In this document: positions 1-5,512 of the stretch, piece by piece
Layout: each line of letters opens with the position of its first letter
Position numbering within the stretch: the first letter of the stretch is position 1
Made by a program: the position numbers and the translations under genes
The notes under the pieces: generated by a model
The model's database searches: none
Seen by the model: only the letters and a program-made list of their open reading frames with translations
Told to the model about the DNA's origin: nothing
DNA from: CBDUXZ01 sp965371325 [NCBI: uncultured bacterium]
Lineage (GTDB): Bacteria > JAUYMQ01
Length of the DNA stretch: 5,581 nt
Assembly: GCA_965371325.1 (NCBI GenBank)
Contig: CBDUXZ010000155.1
Span: 1 to 5,581 of the forward strand
Direction of reading: 5' to 3'

Positions 1-78
1 CGGGCAGAGTAAGCCCCCTCGGGCTCCCTGGATCCCATCGTTATGTGGTACAAAATCTTGAAAAGTATCAGAAATAAG

Positions 79-92
79 GGCCCCGCGGGGCC
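79..92. repeat. 14-bp GC-only palindrome ahead of methyltransferase start
   Basis: GGCCCCGCGGGGCC is a perfect palindrome that ends 11 bases before the methyltransferase start codon, directly upstream of its purine-rich ribosome binding site. It could form a short GC hairpin in the mRNA leader or be a dyad operator. It may equally be chance in GC-rich DNA, since nothing else marks it as regulatory. Confidence 0.3.
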
Positions 93-103
93 AGGGGAGG
101 AGG
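93..103 (+). promoter_or_regulatory. Ribosome binding site of the methyltransferase gene
   Basis: The run AGGGGAGGAGG lies directly before ATG 104 and contains two overlapping GGAGG-like Shine-Dalgarno cores. The spacing to the start is short (about 3 bases from the upstream core), but it is the only good site near the start, and it supports ATG 104. Confidence 0.5.
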
Positions 104-991
104 ATGAAGGCACATCGCGCCAGCCGCACCGCCGAGGGAATAGCAGCCGTTCGCGCCGTGGAATCGCTCCGCCCCGTGGGGGAGCGCCTCTTCGAAGACC
201 CCTTCGCACGGGGCTTTCTGGGCCGGCGCTACGGGGCCCTGGCCCTCCTCGCGCGGATCCCGTCCTTCCGGAACCTTCTGGTGAGGCTCTATGAGCAGCG
301 CCTGCCTGGCACCGTGGCCTACGCGGTCTGCCGCACGCGCTACATCGACGATGTGCTGACCGAGGCCGTCCGAGCGGGGGCGGAGCAGGTGGTGATCCTC
401 GGCGCGGGCTTCGACAGCCGCGCTTACCGAATGGCGGCGCTCGCGCGCACGCGGGTCTTCGAGGTGGATCACCCGGCCACCCAGGCCGCAAAAAGGGCGC
501 GGCTCGCGCGCATGCTTCCGGTCGTTCCTCCCCACGTCACGTTTGTGCCGATCGACTTCGAGAAGGAGAAGCTGGAGATCGCGCTGTTGCGGGCCGGCTA
601 TCGCGCCGGCGCACGAACATTTTTCATCTGGGAGGGCGTGGTCTCCTACCTGACGGCCGAGGCCGTCGCCGAGACACTCCGTTTCGTCGCCGACTCGTCG
701 GGGCCGGAGAGCCGCATCGTCTTTACCTACCTCCACCGGGGAATTCTCGACGGCACGGCGCGCTTCGAGGGTGCCGGCTCGCTCATCGCGTATGTGCGGC
801 GGCAGAAGGAGCCCTTCTCCTTCGGATTCTACCCGGATCGACTGGCGGCCGATCTTGCGGAGCGGGGTTTTGATCTCCTGGAAGATCTCGGCGCCGCCGA
901 GTGGCGCGCCCGCTACCCCGCAACCTTCGAGGCGCTGGATGTGAAGATCACGGGCTTCACACACGTGGCCCTCGCCCGCGTGCGCGCATGA
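104..991 (+). CDS. SAM-dependent methyltransferase, TIGR00027 / LCMT-like family
   Basis: A 295-residue cytosolic class I methyltransferase that would transfer a methyl group from S-adenosylmethionine; the acceptor is unknown. What is seen: the N-terminal SRTAEG segment (residues 7-12) and DPFA (32-35) typical of this family; motif I VVILGAGFDSRAYRM (96-110), the SAM-binding glycine-rich loop with its family-specific D-x-R-AYR extension; motif II FEVDHPATQAAKR (119-131), with an acidic residue expected to contact the ribose; and FIWEGVVSYLT (174-184), the conserved post-strand-4 motif. The length is usual for the family, which is related to leucine carboxyl methyltransferases and abundant in actinobacteria and proteobacteria. 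The start at 104 fits the ribosome binding site and the family N-terminus. Its stop overlaps the start of the next gene as ATGA, so the two are probably co-translated. Family assignment is strong; the methylated substrate cannot be predicted. Confidence 0.9.
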   Translation: MKAHRASRTAEGIAAVRAVESLRPVGERLFEDPFARGFLGRRYGALALLARIPSFRNLLVRLYEQRLPGTVAYAVCRTRYIDDVLTEAVRAGAEQVVILGAGFDSRAYRMAALARTRVFEVDHPATQAAKRARLARMLPVVPPHVTFVPIDFEKEKLEIALLRAGYRAGARTFFIWEGVVSYLTAEAVAETLRFVADSSGPESRIVFTYLHRGILDGTARFEGAGSLIAYVRRQKEPFSFGFYPDRLAADLAERGFDLLEDLGAAEWRARYPATFEALDVKITGFTHVALARVRA

Positions 992-2448
992 TCGGCACGC
1001 TCGGAGAGCTCTCGGCGCGGCTCGCGCATCGCTGGATGCCGGATCCGTTCGTCTTCGCAATTCTGCTCACCGCTCTCACGGCAACCCTCGCCGTGGCCTA
1101 CGGGCCCAACGTCGCGCCCGATGCGCTTCGCACCGGGGAGCAGGTGGCCCTCAACCAGGACGAGACCGGGCGGGACGCTGCGATCGCGCAGCAAACCGGG
1201 AGCGGCGAGGAGCCACGGGTGGGTGTGCTCCCGCGCGTCAGGCAGGTGGCCCGTTACTGGATCGATCCAGACAAGGGGTTCTGGTTCCTGCTGAAGTTCG
1301 GCATGCAGATGACGGTGATCCTCGTGACGGGCTTCGCCCTGGCGACAACGCCGATCGTCAGGCGCATGATCGACCGACTCGCGGACGTTCCCCGCGGACC
1401 GGGAAGCGCGGCGGCGCTCGTGGCCTTTGTCGCCATGGCGGCATCGTTCGTTCACTGGGGGCTGGGGCTGATGGGGGGCGCGCTTCTGGCGCGGGCCGTG
1501 GGGCTTCGGGCGCGTGCGCGGGGCGTTCCGATTCACTACCCGCTGCTGGGGGCGGCCGGTTACATGGGGCTCATGGTGTGGCACGGCGGGTGGTCGGGAT
1601 CGGCGCCGCTGATTTTTGCCAGCGATCAGCTCGGGATGCTGGGAGAGGGCGGCGCGCTGCCGTTCTCCATGACGATCCTGAGTCCGATGAACATCGCCGT
1701 CGCGCTGATCCTGCTGGCCGCGGTTCCCGCGCTCTTCTACTTCCTGGCGCCGCGGGAAGCGGCGCGGCTCGCGCCCTGTCCTCTCGCGGAGGAGGCGGCC
1801 GCCCGGGTGGAGTTGCCGACGGACGCGACGCCGGCGGCCAGGCTCAACCGCTCACGGCTTCTGGCCTGGGCCATCGGCCTGGCGGGCCTTTACGCGGTGA
1901 TCGGTTACGCGGTGGGAGCGCCCCGGGCGGATCAGATCGCCGTGATCAACGGGGTCTTCCTGTTCACCGGTCTGATCCTGCACGGCTCACCCGGCGCGTA
2001 CGTTCGCGCCATCACCGAGGGCGCGCGCGGCGCGGCGGGGATCATCCTGCAGTTCCCCTTTTACGCGGGCATCATGGGGATGATGAGCGCCTCGGGGCTG
2101 GCGGCGCTGGTTTCCGCCTGGTTCGCGCGCGTCTCAAGCCCTGAAATGTTTCCGGCTATGGCGTTTGTTTCGGCCGCGCTGGTGAATTTCTTCGTCCCCT
2201 CGGGCGGAGGGCAGGTGGCTGTGCAGGGGCAGGTTCTGATCGATTCCGCGAGCAGCCTGGGCGTGCCCGCGTGGAAGGCGGTGATGGCGCTCTCCTACGG
2301 GGATGAGATCGGGAACATGCTACAACCCTTCTGGGCCCTCCCTCTGCTGGCCATCACCGGCCTCGAGGCGCGCCAGATCATGGGCTACACCATCCTGGTG
2401 ATGCTCCTCTCCGCCCCGATCTTCATCGCCGCGCTCACCTTCTTCTGA
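988..2448 (+). CDS. atoE: Short-chain fatty acid permease, AtoE family
   Basis: A 486-residue polytopic inner-membrane transporter of the AtoE / SCFA_trans family (PF02667), expected to move short-chain fatty acids such as acetoacetate or butyrate. It follows the E. coli AtoE pattern from end to end: MIG start with RWMPDPFVFA (15-24), FWFLLKFGMQM (98-108), HWGLGLMGGALLAR (156-169), HYPLL (183-187), ILQFPFYAGI (353-362), NFFVPSGGGQ (400-409) and QPFWALPLLAITGL (446-459). I count about ten to twelve hydrophobic segments. ATG 988 is chosen over an in-frame ATG at 901 because homology starts at MIG and because 988 forms an ATGA overlap with the methyltransferase stop. There is no Shine-Dalgarno before it, which suggests translational coupling. 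Odd point: a hydrophilic insertion of roughly 45 residues (about 42-90) between the first two membrane segments, compared with the E. coli protein. Substrate is inferred from family only. Confidence 0.92.
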   Translation: MIGTLGELSARLAHRWMPDPFVFAILLTALTATLAVAYGPNVAPDALRTGEQVALNQDETGRDAAIAQQTGSGEEPRVGVLPRVRQVARYWIDPDKGFWFLLKFGMQMTVILVTGFALATTPIVRRMIDRLADVPRGPGSAAALVAFVAMAASFVHWGLGLMGGALLARAVGLRARARGVPIHYPLLGAAGYMGLMVWHGGWSGSAPLIFASDQLGMLGEGGALPFSMTILSPMNIAVALILLAAVPALFYFLAPREAARLAPCPLAEEAAARVELPTDATPAARLNRSRLLAWAIGLAGLYAVIGYAVGAPRADQIAVINGVFLFTGLILHGSPGAYVRAITEGARGAAGIILQFPFYAGIMGMMSASGLAALVSAWFARVSSPEMFPAMAFVSAALVNFFVPSGGGQVAVQGQVLIDSASSLGVPAWKAVMALSYGDEIGNMLQPFWALPLLAITGLEARQIMGYTILVMLLSAPIFIAALTFF

Positions 2449-2454
2449 TCAACG

Positions 2455-2547
2455 AATGGGGTCAGGTCTCTATATTGCGCCCACTTCGGTTGCCTGCAAG
2501 GTCGGTATCCCGGTGCGGGGGGCGCAATATAGAGACCTGACCCCATT
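2455..2547. repeat. 93-bp palindromic element (28-bp perfect inverted arms, REP/MITE-like)
   Basis: The left arm (2455-2482) begins AATGGGGTCAGGTCTCTATA and its exact reverse complement is the right arm (2520-2547), with a 37-base centre. All 28 pairs match. The GGGGTCAGGTCT core is, from memory, a motif dispersed in proteobacterial genomes and often found near REP-associated tyrosine transposases (Y1 type); no such transposase lies in this window. The element sits between the convergent permease and amidohydrolase genes, where its transcript would form a very stable stem and could act as a barrier or 3' end for both. It has no T-tract, so it is not a classical intrinsic terminator. Its outermost two bases on the right are part of the amidohydrolase stop codon. 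The perfect arms suggest recent arrival or strong selection for pairing. Confidence 0.85.
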
Positions 2548-3382
2548 AAAGTTTGAAGACGCGGCGGGCGTTTTCGTGGAAGAACTTCGCTTCGATCTCC
2601 TCGGGGAGGCCCAGCTTGCGCGCGTGCTCGACACACTTCTCGAAGGAGAGCTGCGGAAAGTTCGTTCCGAAAAGAACCTTCTCCTTTCCGTAGGTCTGCA
2701 TGAAGTGGATGAGCTGCATCGGGTAGTAGCGGGGAAGATAGGCCGAGGTGTCGATGTAGACGTTCTCGTGCTTCCAGGCCAGCGCGATCATCTCGTCGGT
2801 CCAGGGGTAGCCGATGTGCCCGCCCACGATGCGCAACTCGGGGAATGTCAGCGCGATCTCGTCGATGTGGGGAATGGGGCGCCCTGTTTCGGAGGGCTTC
2901 AGGGGCCCGGTGTGACCGACCTGCGTGCAGAAGGGGATGTCGAGCTCGATGCACTTGACGTAGAGCGGGTAGTAAAGGTTGTCGTTCGGCGGCCTGTTCC
3001 AGAGCCACGGAATCACACGAAGCGCCTTGAAGCCCAGCTCTCTCACCGCGCGATCCAGCTCGCGAACCGCCTCGACGGGATTCTCAAGGTTCACGGCGGC
3101 AACGCCTTCGAATCGTCCGGGGAACGCCCGCACGATCTCCGCCACGTCGTCGTTGCTGAAGACCCATCCGCCGGGGCGGTGCCAGGCCGACAGCATCACG
3201 GTTTGAATGCCCGCGCGGTCCATGGCCTCGACCATCTGCGCCGGCTCCATCCCCTTCTCGAGCAGATCGGCTCTGCCCGATTGCCGGAAGAGCCGCGCGA
3301 TCTCGGGGACGCCGTTCATCAACTCTTTGCTCGCGGGCTGCGCCCACGCATCGATCACCTGGAGTTTCCCGCCCGCTGACAT
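2546..3382 (-). CDS. Amidohydrolase-2 family protein with atypical metal site
   Basis: A 278-residue TIM-barrel protein of the amidohydrolase 2 family (PF04909), probably cytosolic since no signal peptide is seen. Visible landmarks: VIDAWAQPA (9-17) where most relatives have D-x-H-x-H; LSAWHRPGGWVFSND (64-78); FKALRVIPWLW (118-128); FCTQVGHTGP (151-160, H157); VGGHIGYPW (186-194, H189); NVYIDTSAY (207-215); FGTNFP (238-243), where N replaces the usual catalytic Asp of the G[ST]D[YF]P motif; and ENARRVF near the end. The strand-1 HxH pair and the strand-8 Asp are therefore absent, so metal binding is reduced or different. I recall a subgroup with the same IDAWAQ and GTN features, some annotated as 4-hydroxyphenyl-beta-ketoacyl-CoA hydrolase (CouO-like), so C-C bond hydrolysis of a beta-ketoacyl-CoA is one possibility. 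The start has a good AAAGGAG site 6 bases upstream. It converges on the permease gene, and its TAA stop overlaps the palindromic element. Confidence 0.85.
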   Translation of the reverse strand: MSAGGKLQVIDAWAQPASKELMNGVPEIARLFRQSGRADLLEKGMEPAQMVEAMDRAGIQTVMLSAWHRPGGWVFSNDDVAEIVRAFPGRFEGVAAVNLENPVEAVRELDRAVRELGFKALRVIPWLWNRPPNDNLYYPLYVKCIELDIPFCTQVGHTGPLKPSETGRPIPHIDEIALTFPELRIVGGHIGYPWTDEMIALAWKHENVYIDTSAYLPRYYPMQLIHFMQTYGKEKVLFGTNFPQLSFEKCVEHARKLGLPEEIEAKFFHENARRVFKL

Positions 3383-3388
3383 GTCCTG

Positions 3389-3395
3389 CTCCTTT
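3389..3395 (-). promoter_or_regulatory. Ribosome binding site of the amidohydrolase gene
   Basis: On the minus strand AAAGGAG lies 6 bases before the ATG at 3382-3380. This is close to an ideal Shine-Dalgarno and spacing, and it fixes the start of the amidohydrolase. Confidence 0.75.
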
Positions 3396-3415
3396 CATCG
3401 AAGTGGCCCTTGCGA

Positions 3416-3421
3416 ATTCTA
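3416..3421 (-). promoter_or_regulatory. Possible -10 box for the amidohydrolase gene
   Basis: Minus-strand TAGAAT (5/6 to TATAAT) lies about 35 bases upstream of the amidohydrolase start, a plausible leader distance. No recognisable -35 hexamer is found 16-18 bases further upstream, so this is only a weak candidate. Confidence 0.25.
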
Positions 3422-3560
3422 TCAGAGTTCGAGGGAGATCCGCTTGGAGCGCTCTTTCAGAATACACAGTCGTGCGTTCCGAAGGGCGGATGCGGGAAGC
3501 AGGACCAAACCAGCCTAACCCCCCAAAATCACATATCTATCAAGTACTGATATATTTTTC

Positions 3561-3740
3561 TATAATTGTTGACAGGCTCTTCTGAGAGTGCAACGATGCA
3601 GGGTTGGGGTGCGAGGTTGGCTCGATCCCCATCAGTCAGTGTCCGGGACTTTTACGACGTCTTGGCGGACTCGTCGGATACTGTACTCGCAGGTCAGAGC
3701 CGACGCGGGAGCCTCATCCGATTGCGGATGGGGCTCCTTT
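3561..3740 (+). ncRNA. Candidate structured small RNA (unassigned)
   Basis: This gene-free stretch starts in an AT-rich patch holding an exact TATAAT (3561-3566), with no good -35 before it, and a TTGACA (3569-3574), with only a poor -10 after it. Several hairpins can then be drawn in order: GGGG/CCCC plus CGAG/CTCG (3606-3630, two internal mismatches), GTCCG/CGGAC (3641-3645 with 3666-3670), and GTCGG/CCGAC (3673-3677 with 3700-3704). The series ends in a 13-bp terminator-like stem. The overlapping plus-strand reading frames do not look like proteins. I do not recognise any tRNA, riboswitch or known RNA family. The series of stems followed by a terminator is the only support; transcription is inferred. 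Confidence 0.3.
3708..3740 (+). terminator. Intrinsic terminator-like hairpin
   Basis: GGAGCCTCATCCG (3708-3720) pairs with CGGATGGGGCTCC (3725-3737) across an ATTG loop. This gives a 13-bp stem with a single G-U pair, followed by TTT then GCGTT. The stem is strong but the T-tract is short. No intact gene ends just before it on the plus strand, so it closes either an unannotated transcript or a lost gene. Confidence 0.55.
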
Positions 3741-3834
3741 GCGTTCGTGGGTGCACGGACAGGTGAGGCGATTTGCAGCATCGAAATTCGGGCGGTTATC
3801 TTGAACCTCAGTGTTGTTCAGTGCACCGGCTTCC

Positions 3835-3858
3835 ACGCGACGGCAGTGGCCTTCGCGT
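3835..3858. repeat. Imperfect hairpin in gene-free stretch
   Basis: ACGCGA (3835-3840) pairs with TCGCGT (3853-3858), and GGC (3842-3844) with GCC (3849-3851), separated by one mismatch and an AGTG loop. It lies between the terminator-like stem and the transposase relic. No function can be assigned. The rest of 3741-3923 holds nothing else I recognise. Confidence 0.3.
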
Positions 3859-3908
3859 CGTCACGGTCCCGTCTTTAACCCGCCCAATGCCCGAGTACCG
3901 GGGCTGTG

Positions 3909-3938
3909 TTGACACCATGAGAATCAATGCACTAGCAT
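3909..3938 (+). promoter_or_regulatory. Weak sigma70-like promoter candidate
   Basis: A perfect TTGACA (3909-3914) is followed after 18 bases by TAGCAT (3933-3938, 4/6 to consensus). It points towards the sulfotransferase gene about 250 bases downstream and would read antisense through the transposase relic. It is the best-scoring hexamer pair I see upstream of that gene, but the long leader and poor -10 make it doubtful. Confidence 0.2.
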
Positions 3939-4142
3939 CCTCAACGAGGAAGAGGTGCGGTGTGAGATCATGGGCCGGAGATTGGGGCCGAGCCGGTACC
4001 CACTGGTCAGGCGCCAGCTCACCACCTTGCGGCTCTCCCGGTCCAGGACGACGTAGAGACAGAAGAAGCGCCACGGAATACGGCTCCCCAGATGCGTGAT
4101 GTCCCAGCGCCGCAGGTCATTTTGAACCCACCTGGTTTGTCG
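3924..4142 (-). pseudogene. Integrase-core (rve) transposase relic, IS3/IS481-like
   Basis: Read on the minus strand from about 4142, one frame gives TRWVQNDLRRWDITHLGSR, then RFFCLYVVLDRESRKVVSW, and stops at TGA 3926-3924. This is the first part of the DDE integrase core (PF00665): the W-D-I-T motif carries the first catalytic Asp (codon 4103-4101), and LYVVLD.xSRKVVxW is the conserved second strand pair. There is no start codon. The N-terminal half with its helix-turn-helix is missing, and after VVSWRL the family resemblance is lost, so the second Asp and the Glu are absent. It cannot be functional. The exact IS family is uncertain: the W-DIT-L and LYVVLD wording resembles IS3-group and IS481-group enzymes. 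Its upstream edge lies about 45 bases from the sulfotransferase start, marking an old rearrangement point. Confidence 0.65.
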
Positions 4143-4186
4143 AGATGTTCCTTGTAGTCCTCCATATGTGAAGGATACGTAATTCG

Positions 4187-5020
4187 ATGCCCGCTAGGAA
4201 TCTTGTAGATAGAGTTCTAAGGAACGTACATCGGATTAGAAAGAACCTCTGGCAACGAGCCCATCCCGTGAGAGGTCAGCGTAAGCCGGTATTTATTGTC
4301 GGATGCCACCGATCCGGGACCACCATGTTGACGCATATCTTTCGAAAGAGCTACCACACCAGCGTCTACAACGAACGCGATCCAGCGGCTTTTATCGGGG
4401 CCCGTCTTCGTCCTGTTGATCAAATTGATGACCTGATCGAAAGAAGTCCTGGCCGTTTCATTGTGTTCAAGCCGATTTGTGATTCTCAGTGGATAGACCG
4501 CATCTTGCGCGTTCGACCCAATGCAACTGCAATCTGGATCTACCGGAATTATCGTGACGCGGCCGCCTCCATGGTGAAGAAGTGGGGCGGGCATCAAAAG
4601 AGGGCGATGACATCGCTCGTAAATGGTGAATTAAAGCCTCCCCACTGGCGGGCTGAAAGGATTGACAGTAAGACCCTGGAACTAACAAAGGCTTTATATT
4701 CTCCTGATATGTCCTACCACTCTGCAGCGCTCCTCGCATGGTACCTGAGGAACCAAATATTTTTCGACTTGAAATTGGAAGAACGCGAAGACGTCATCGT
4801 GGTTAAATATGAAGACTTGGTAAAGGATCCATCGAGACTATTTAATCAAGTCTTCGACTACATAGGATGTGAGTTTAATGAGAATTTGATCACGGATGTG
4901 CATGAGCTCTCGATCGAAAAAGGAAAGGACATATCTTATCCGGACGAATTGATCGATGCTTGCGAGTCTATGCAGCGGGACTTGGATCGCGTGCTGGAGC
5001 ATGGCCGAAATGGGAAGTGA
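4187..5020 (+). CDS. Sulfotransferase family protein
   Basis: A 277-residue PAPS-dependent sulfotransferase (PF00685/PF13469 type) that would move a sulfuryl group to an unknown acceptor, such as a sugar, lipid or peptide. Visible motifs: the 5'-phosphosulfate loop VFIVGCHRSGTTML (35-48); FKPICDS (94-100) on the next core strand; the 3'-phosphate-binding segment IWIYRNYRDAAASM (116-129) with R120 and S128; and VVKYEDLVKDP (205-215), a common conserved strand-loop of the family. HSAALLAWYLRNQIFFDL (178-195) matches the usual helix before it. No signal peptide or membrane anchor is seen, and the length is normal for the family. The start at 4187 has only a modest AAGGA site 11 bases upstream. 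Codon use is visibly richer in A/T-ending codons (AGA, ATA, TTA, AAA) than in the genes at 104-3382, and a transposase relic adjoins it, suggesting horizontal transfer. It appears to stand alone. Confidence 0.85.
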   Translation: MPARNLVDRVLRNVHRIRKNLWQRAHPVRGQRKPVFIVGCHRSGTTMLTHIFRKSYHTSVYNERDPAAFIGARLRPVDQIDDLIERSPGRFIVFKPICDSQWIDRILRVRPNATAIWIYRNYRDAAASMVKKWGGHQKRAMTSLVNGELKPPHWRAERIDSKTLELTKALYSPDMSYHSAALLAWYLRNQIFFDLKLEEREDVIVVKYEDLVKDPSRLFNQVFDYIGCEFNENLITDVHELSIEKGKDISYPDELIDACESMQRDLDRVLEHGRNGK

Positions 5021-5186
5021 GTCGTTGTGAGCCGTCAGCCGAGTTTGGACCAATTGGGCCGATGATGTAAGAGAGGGTTCCGGGCTCCGAAAGGAGAAGG
5101 TGTGCATGACGAATGCTAATTATGTCACCATCGAGAGCTGGAGTAGCCACCGACAATGTGCCTGCCATCGGATTTGGTGGTGAACC

Positions 5187-5220
5187 GGCTCGGGAGCGAG
5201 CCTCCTCAAGCGCTTGTTTT
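5187..5220 (+). terminator. Possible weak terminator downstream of the sulfotransferase
   Basis: GGCTCG-GGAG-CGAGCC (5187-5202) is a perfect 6-bp hairpin. It is followed shortly by the palindrome CAAGCGCTTG (5207-5216) and then TTTT. Either could end transcripts from the sulfotransferase gene, whose stop lies about 165 bases upstream. The gap between stem and T-run is irregular, so confidence is low. Confidence 0.25.
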
Positions 5221-5237
5221 CAGGAGAGAAATAGTAA

Positions 5238-5450
5238 TTTGCCACCCACAGGTCTGGCAGCTTTACCTGCAGCGATGTCAGCACCGATGCGAATGTCAGC
5301 AGTGGCGTGGCCCTCGGGGATCTGGATGGCCCGGAGCCCATTCCGGCACTTTCGCTCCGCGGCAGCTTGATTGCCCTCCTGCTCTTGTTCGTGGGCGCTG
5401 CCGTCGCCGGGCTGTCACGCAGGCGCTCGCGGAGCGTGGCAAGCGCATAG
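5238..5450 (+). pseudogene. Remnant of an exported protein: C-terminal PEP/IPTL-CTERM-like sorting tail
   Basis: One frame from 5238 to the TAG at 5448-5450 gives 70 residues with no usable start codon: in-frame stops lie directly before it (TAG 5232, TAA 5235) and further up (TGA 5181). The tail has the tripartite form of exosortase or rhombosortase-type sorting signals: a short motif PEPIPALS (32-39), a hydrophobic helix SLIALLLLFVGAAVAG (43-58), and a basic end SRRRSR (60-65). Ahead of it is a Ser/Asp/Gly-rich stretch (DVSTDANVSSGVALGDLDG, 13-31) typical of surface proteins. In the family this tail anchors proteins in the membrane until they are sorted to the surface. A good AAAGGAG (5090-5096) with ATG 5106 in the same frame may be the original start, but the codons between are interrupted and show no signal peptide. 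I read it as a truncated, decayed gene; the body of the protein is missing. Confidence 0.55.
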
Positions 5451-5459
5451 GCACAGCCA

Positions 5460-5512
5460 CTTTTTCATCCCTGAAAAAGAACGCCCCACCCTTTCGCAGG
5501 GTGGGGCTCTTT
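5460..5512. terminator. Strong, probably bidirectional intrinsic terminator
   Basis: GCCCCACCCT (5483-5492) pairs perfectly with AGGGTGGGGC (5498-5507) over a TTCGC loop. On the plus strand it is followed by TCTTT. On the minus strand it is followed by GTTCTTTTT, a better T-tract. Immediately upstream is a second small hairpin, CTTTTTCA-TCCC-TGAAAAAG (5460-5479). It sits just past the stop of the decayed surface-protein gene, which it probably once served, and may also end a minus-strand gene lying beyond the right edge. Nothing identifiable follows up to 5581. Confidence 0.75.

Noticed and set aside
12-25. Small hairpin AGCCC-CCTC-GGGCT near the left edge, possibly a terminator of an upstream gene
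   Set aside because: The stem is only 5 bp with no T-tract, and there is too little sequence to its left to identify any gene.
901-987. Longer permease start at ATG 901 (515 residues)
   Set aside because: The extra 29 residues overlap the methyltransferase in another frame, show no homology to AtoE, and the family N-terminus MIG begins exactly at 988.
68-1060. 330-residue minus-strand frame opposite the methyltransferase
   Set aside because: It is an antisense shadow in high-GC DNA; the plus strand has clear methyltransferase motifs throughout.
2455-2547. CRISPR repeat or phage attachment site
   Set aside because: There is a single inverted pair, not regularly spaced direct repeats, and no cas gene, integrase or tRNA is adjacent.
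2385-3008. Minus-strand 207-residue frame running through the palindromic element
   Set aside because: It is out of frame with the amidohydrolase, and its 'GSGLYIAP...QYRDLTP' segment is simply the translated inverted repeat.
2456-3379. Plus-strand open frame of 307 residues opposite the amidohydrolase
   Set aside because: It is a shadow of the real minus-strand gene. Its start lies inside the palindromic element, and the sequence has no protein-like motifs.
3601-3640. tRNA-like stretch (GGTTGGCTCGATCCCC resembles a T-arm)
   Set aside because: The loop length is wrong, and no acceptor stem, D-arm or anticodon arm can be drawn around it.
3566-3878. Short plus-strand frames of 66-96 residues in the gene-free stretch
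   Set aside because: Composition is not protein-like, they overlap one another in different frames, they lack good ribosome binding sites, and they run through the terminator-like hairpin.
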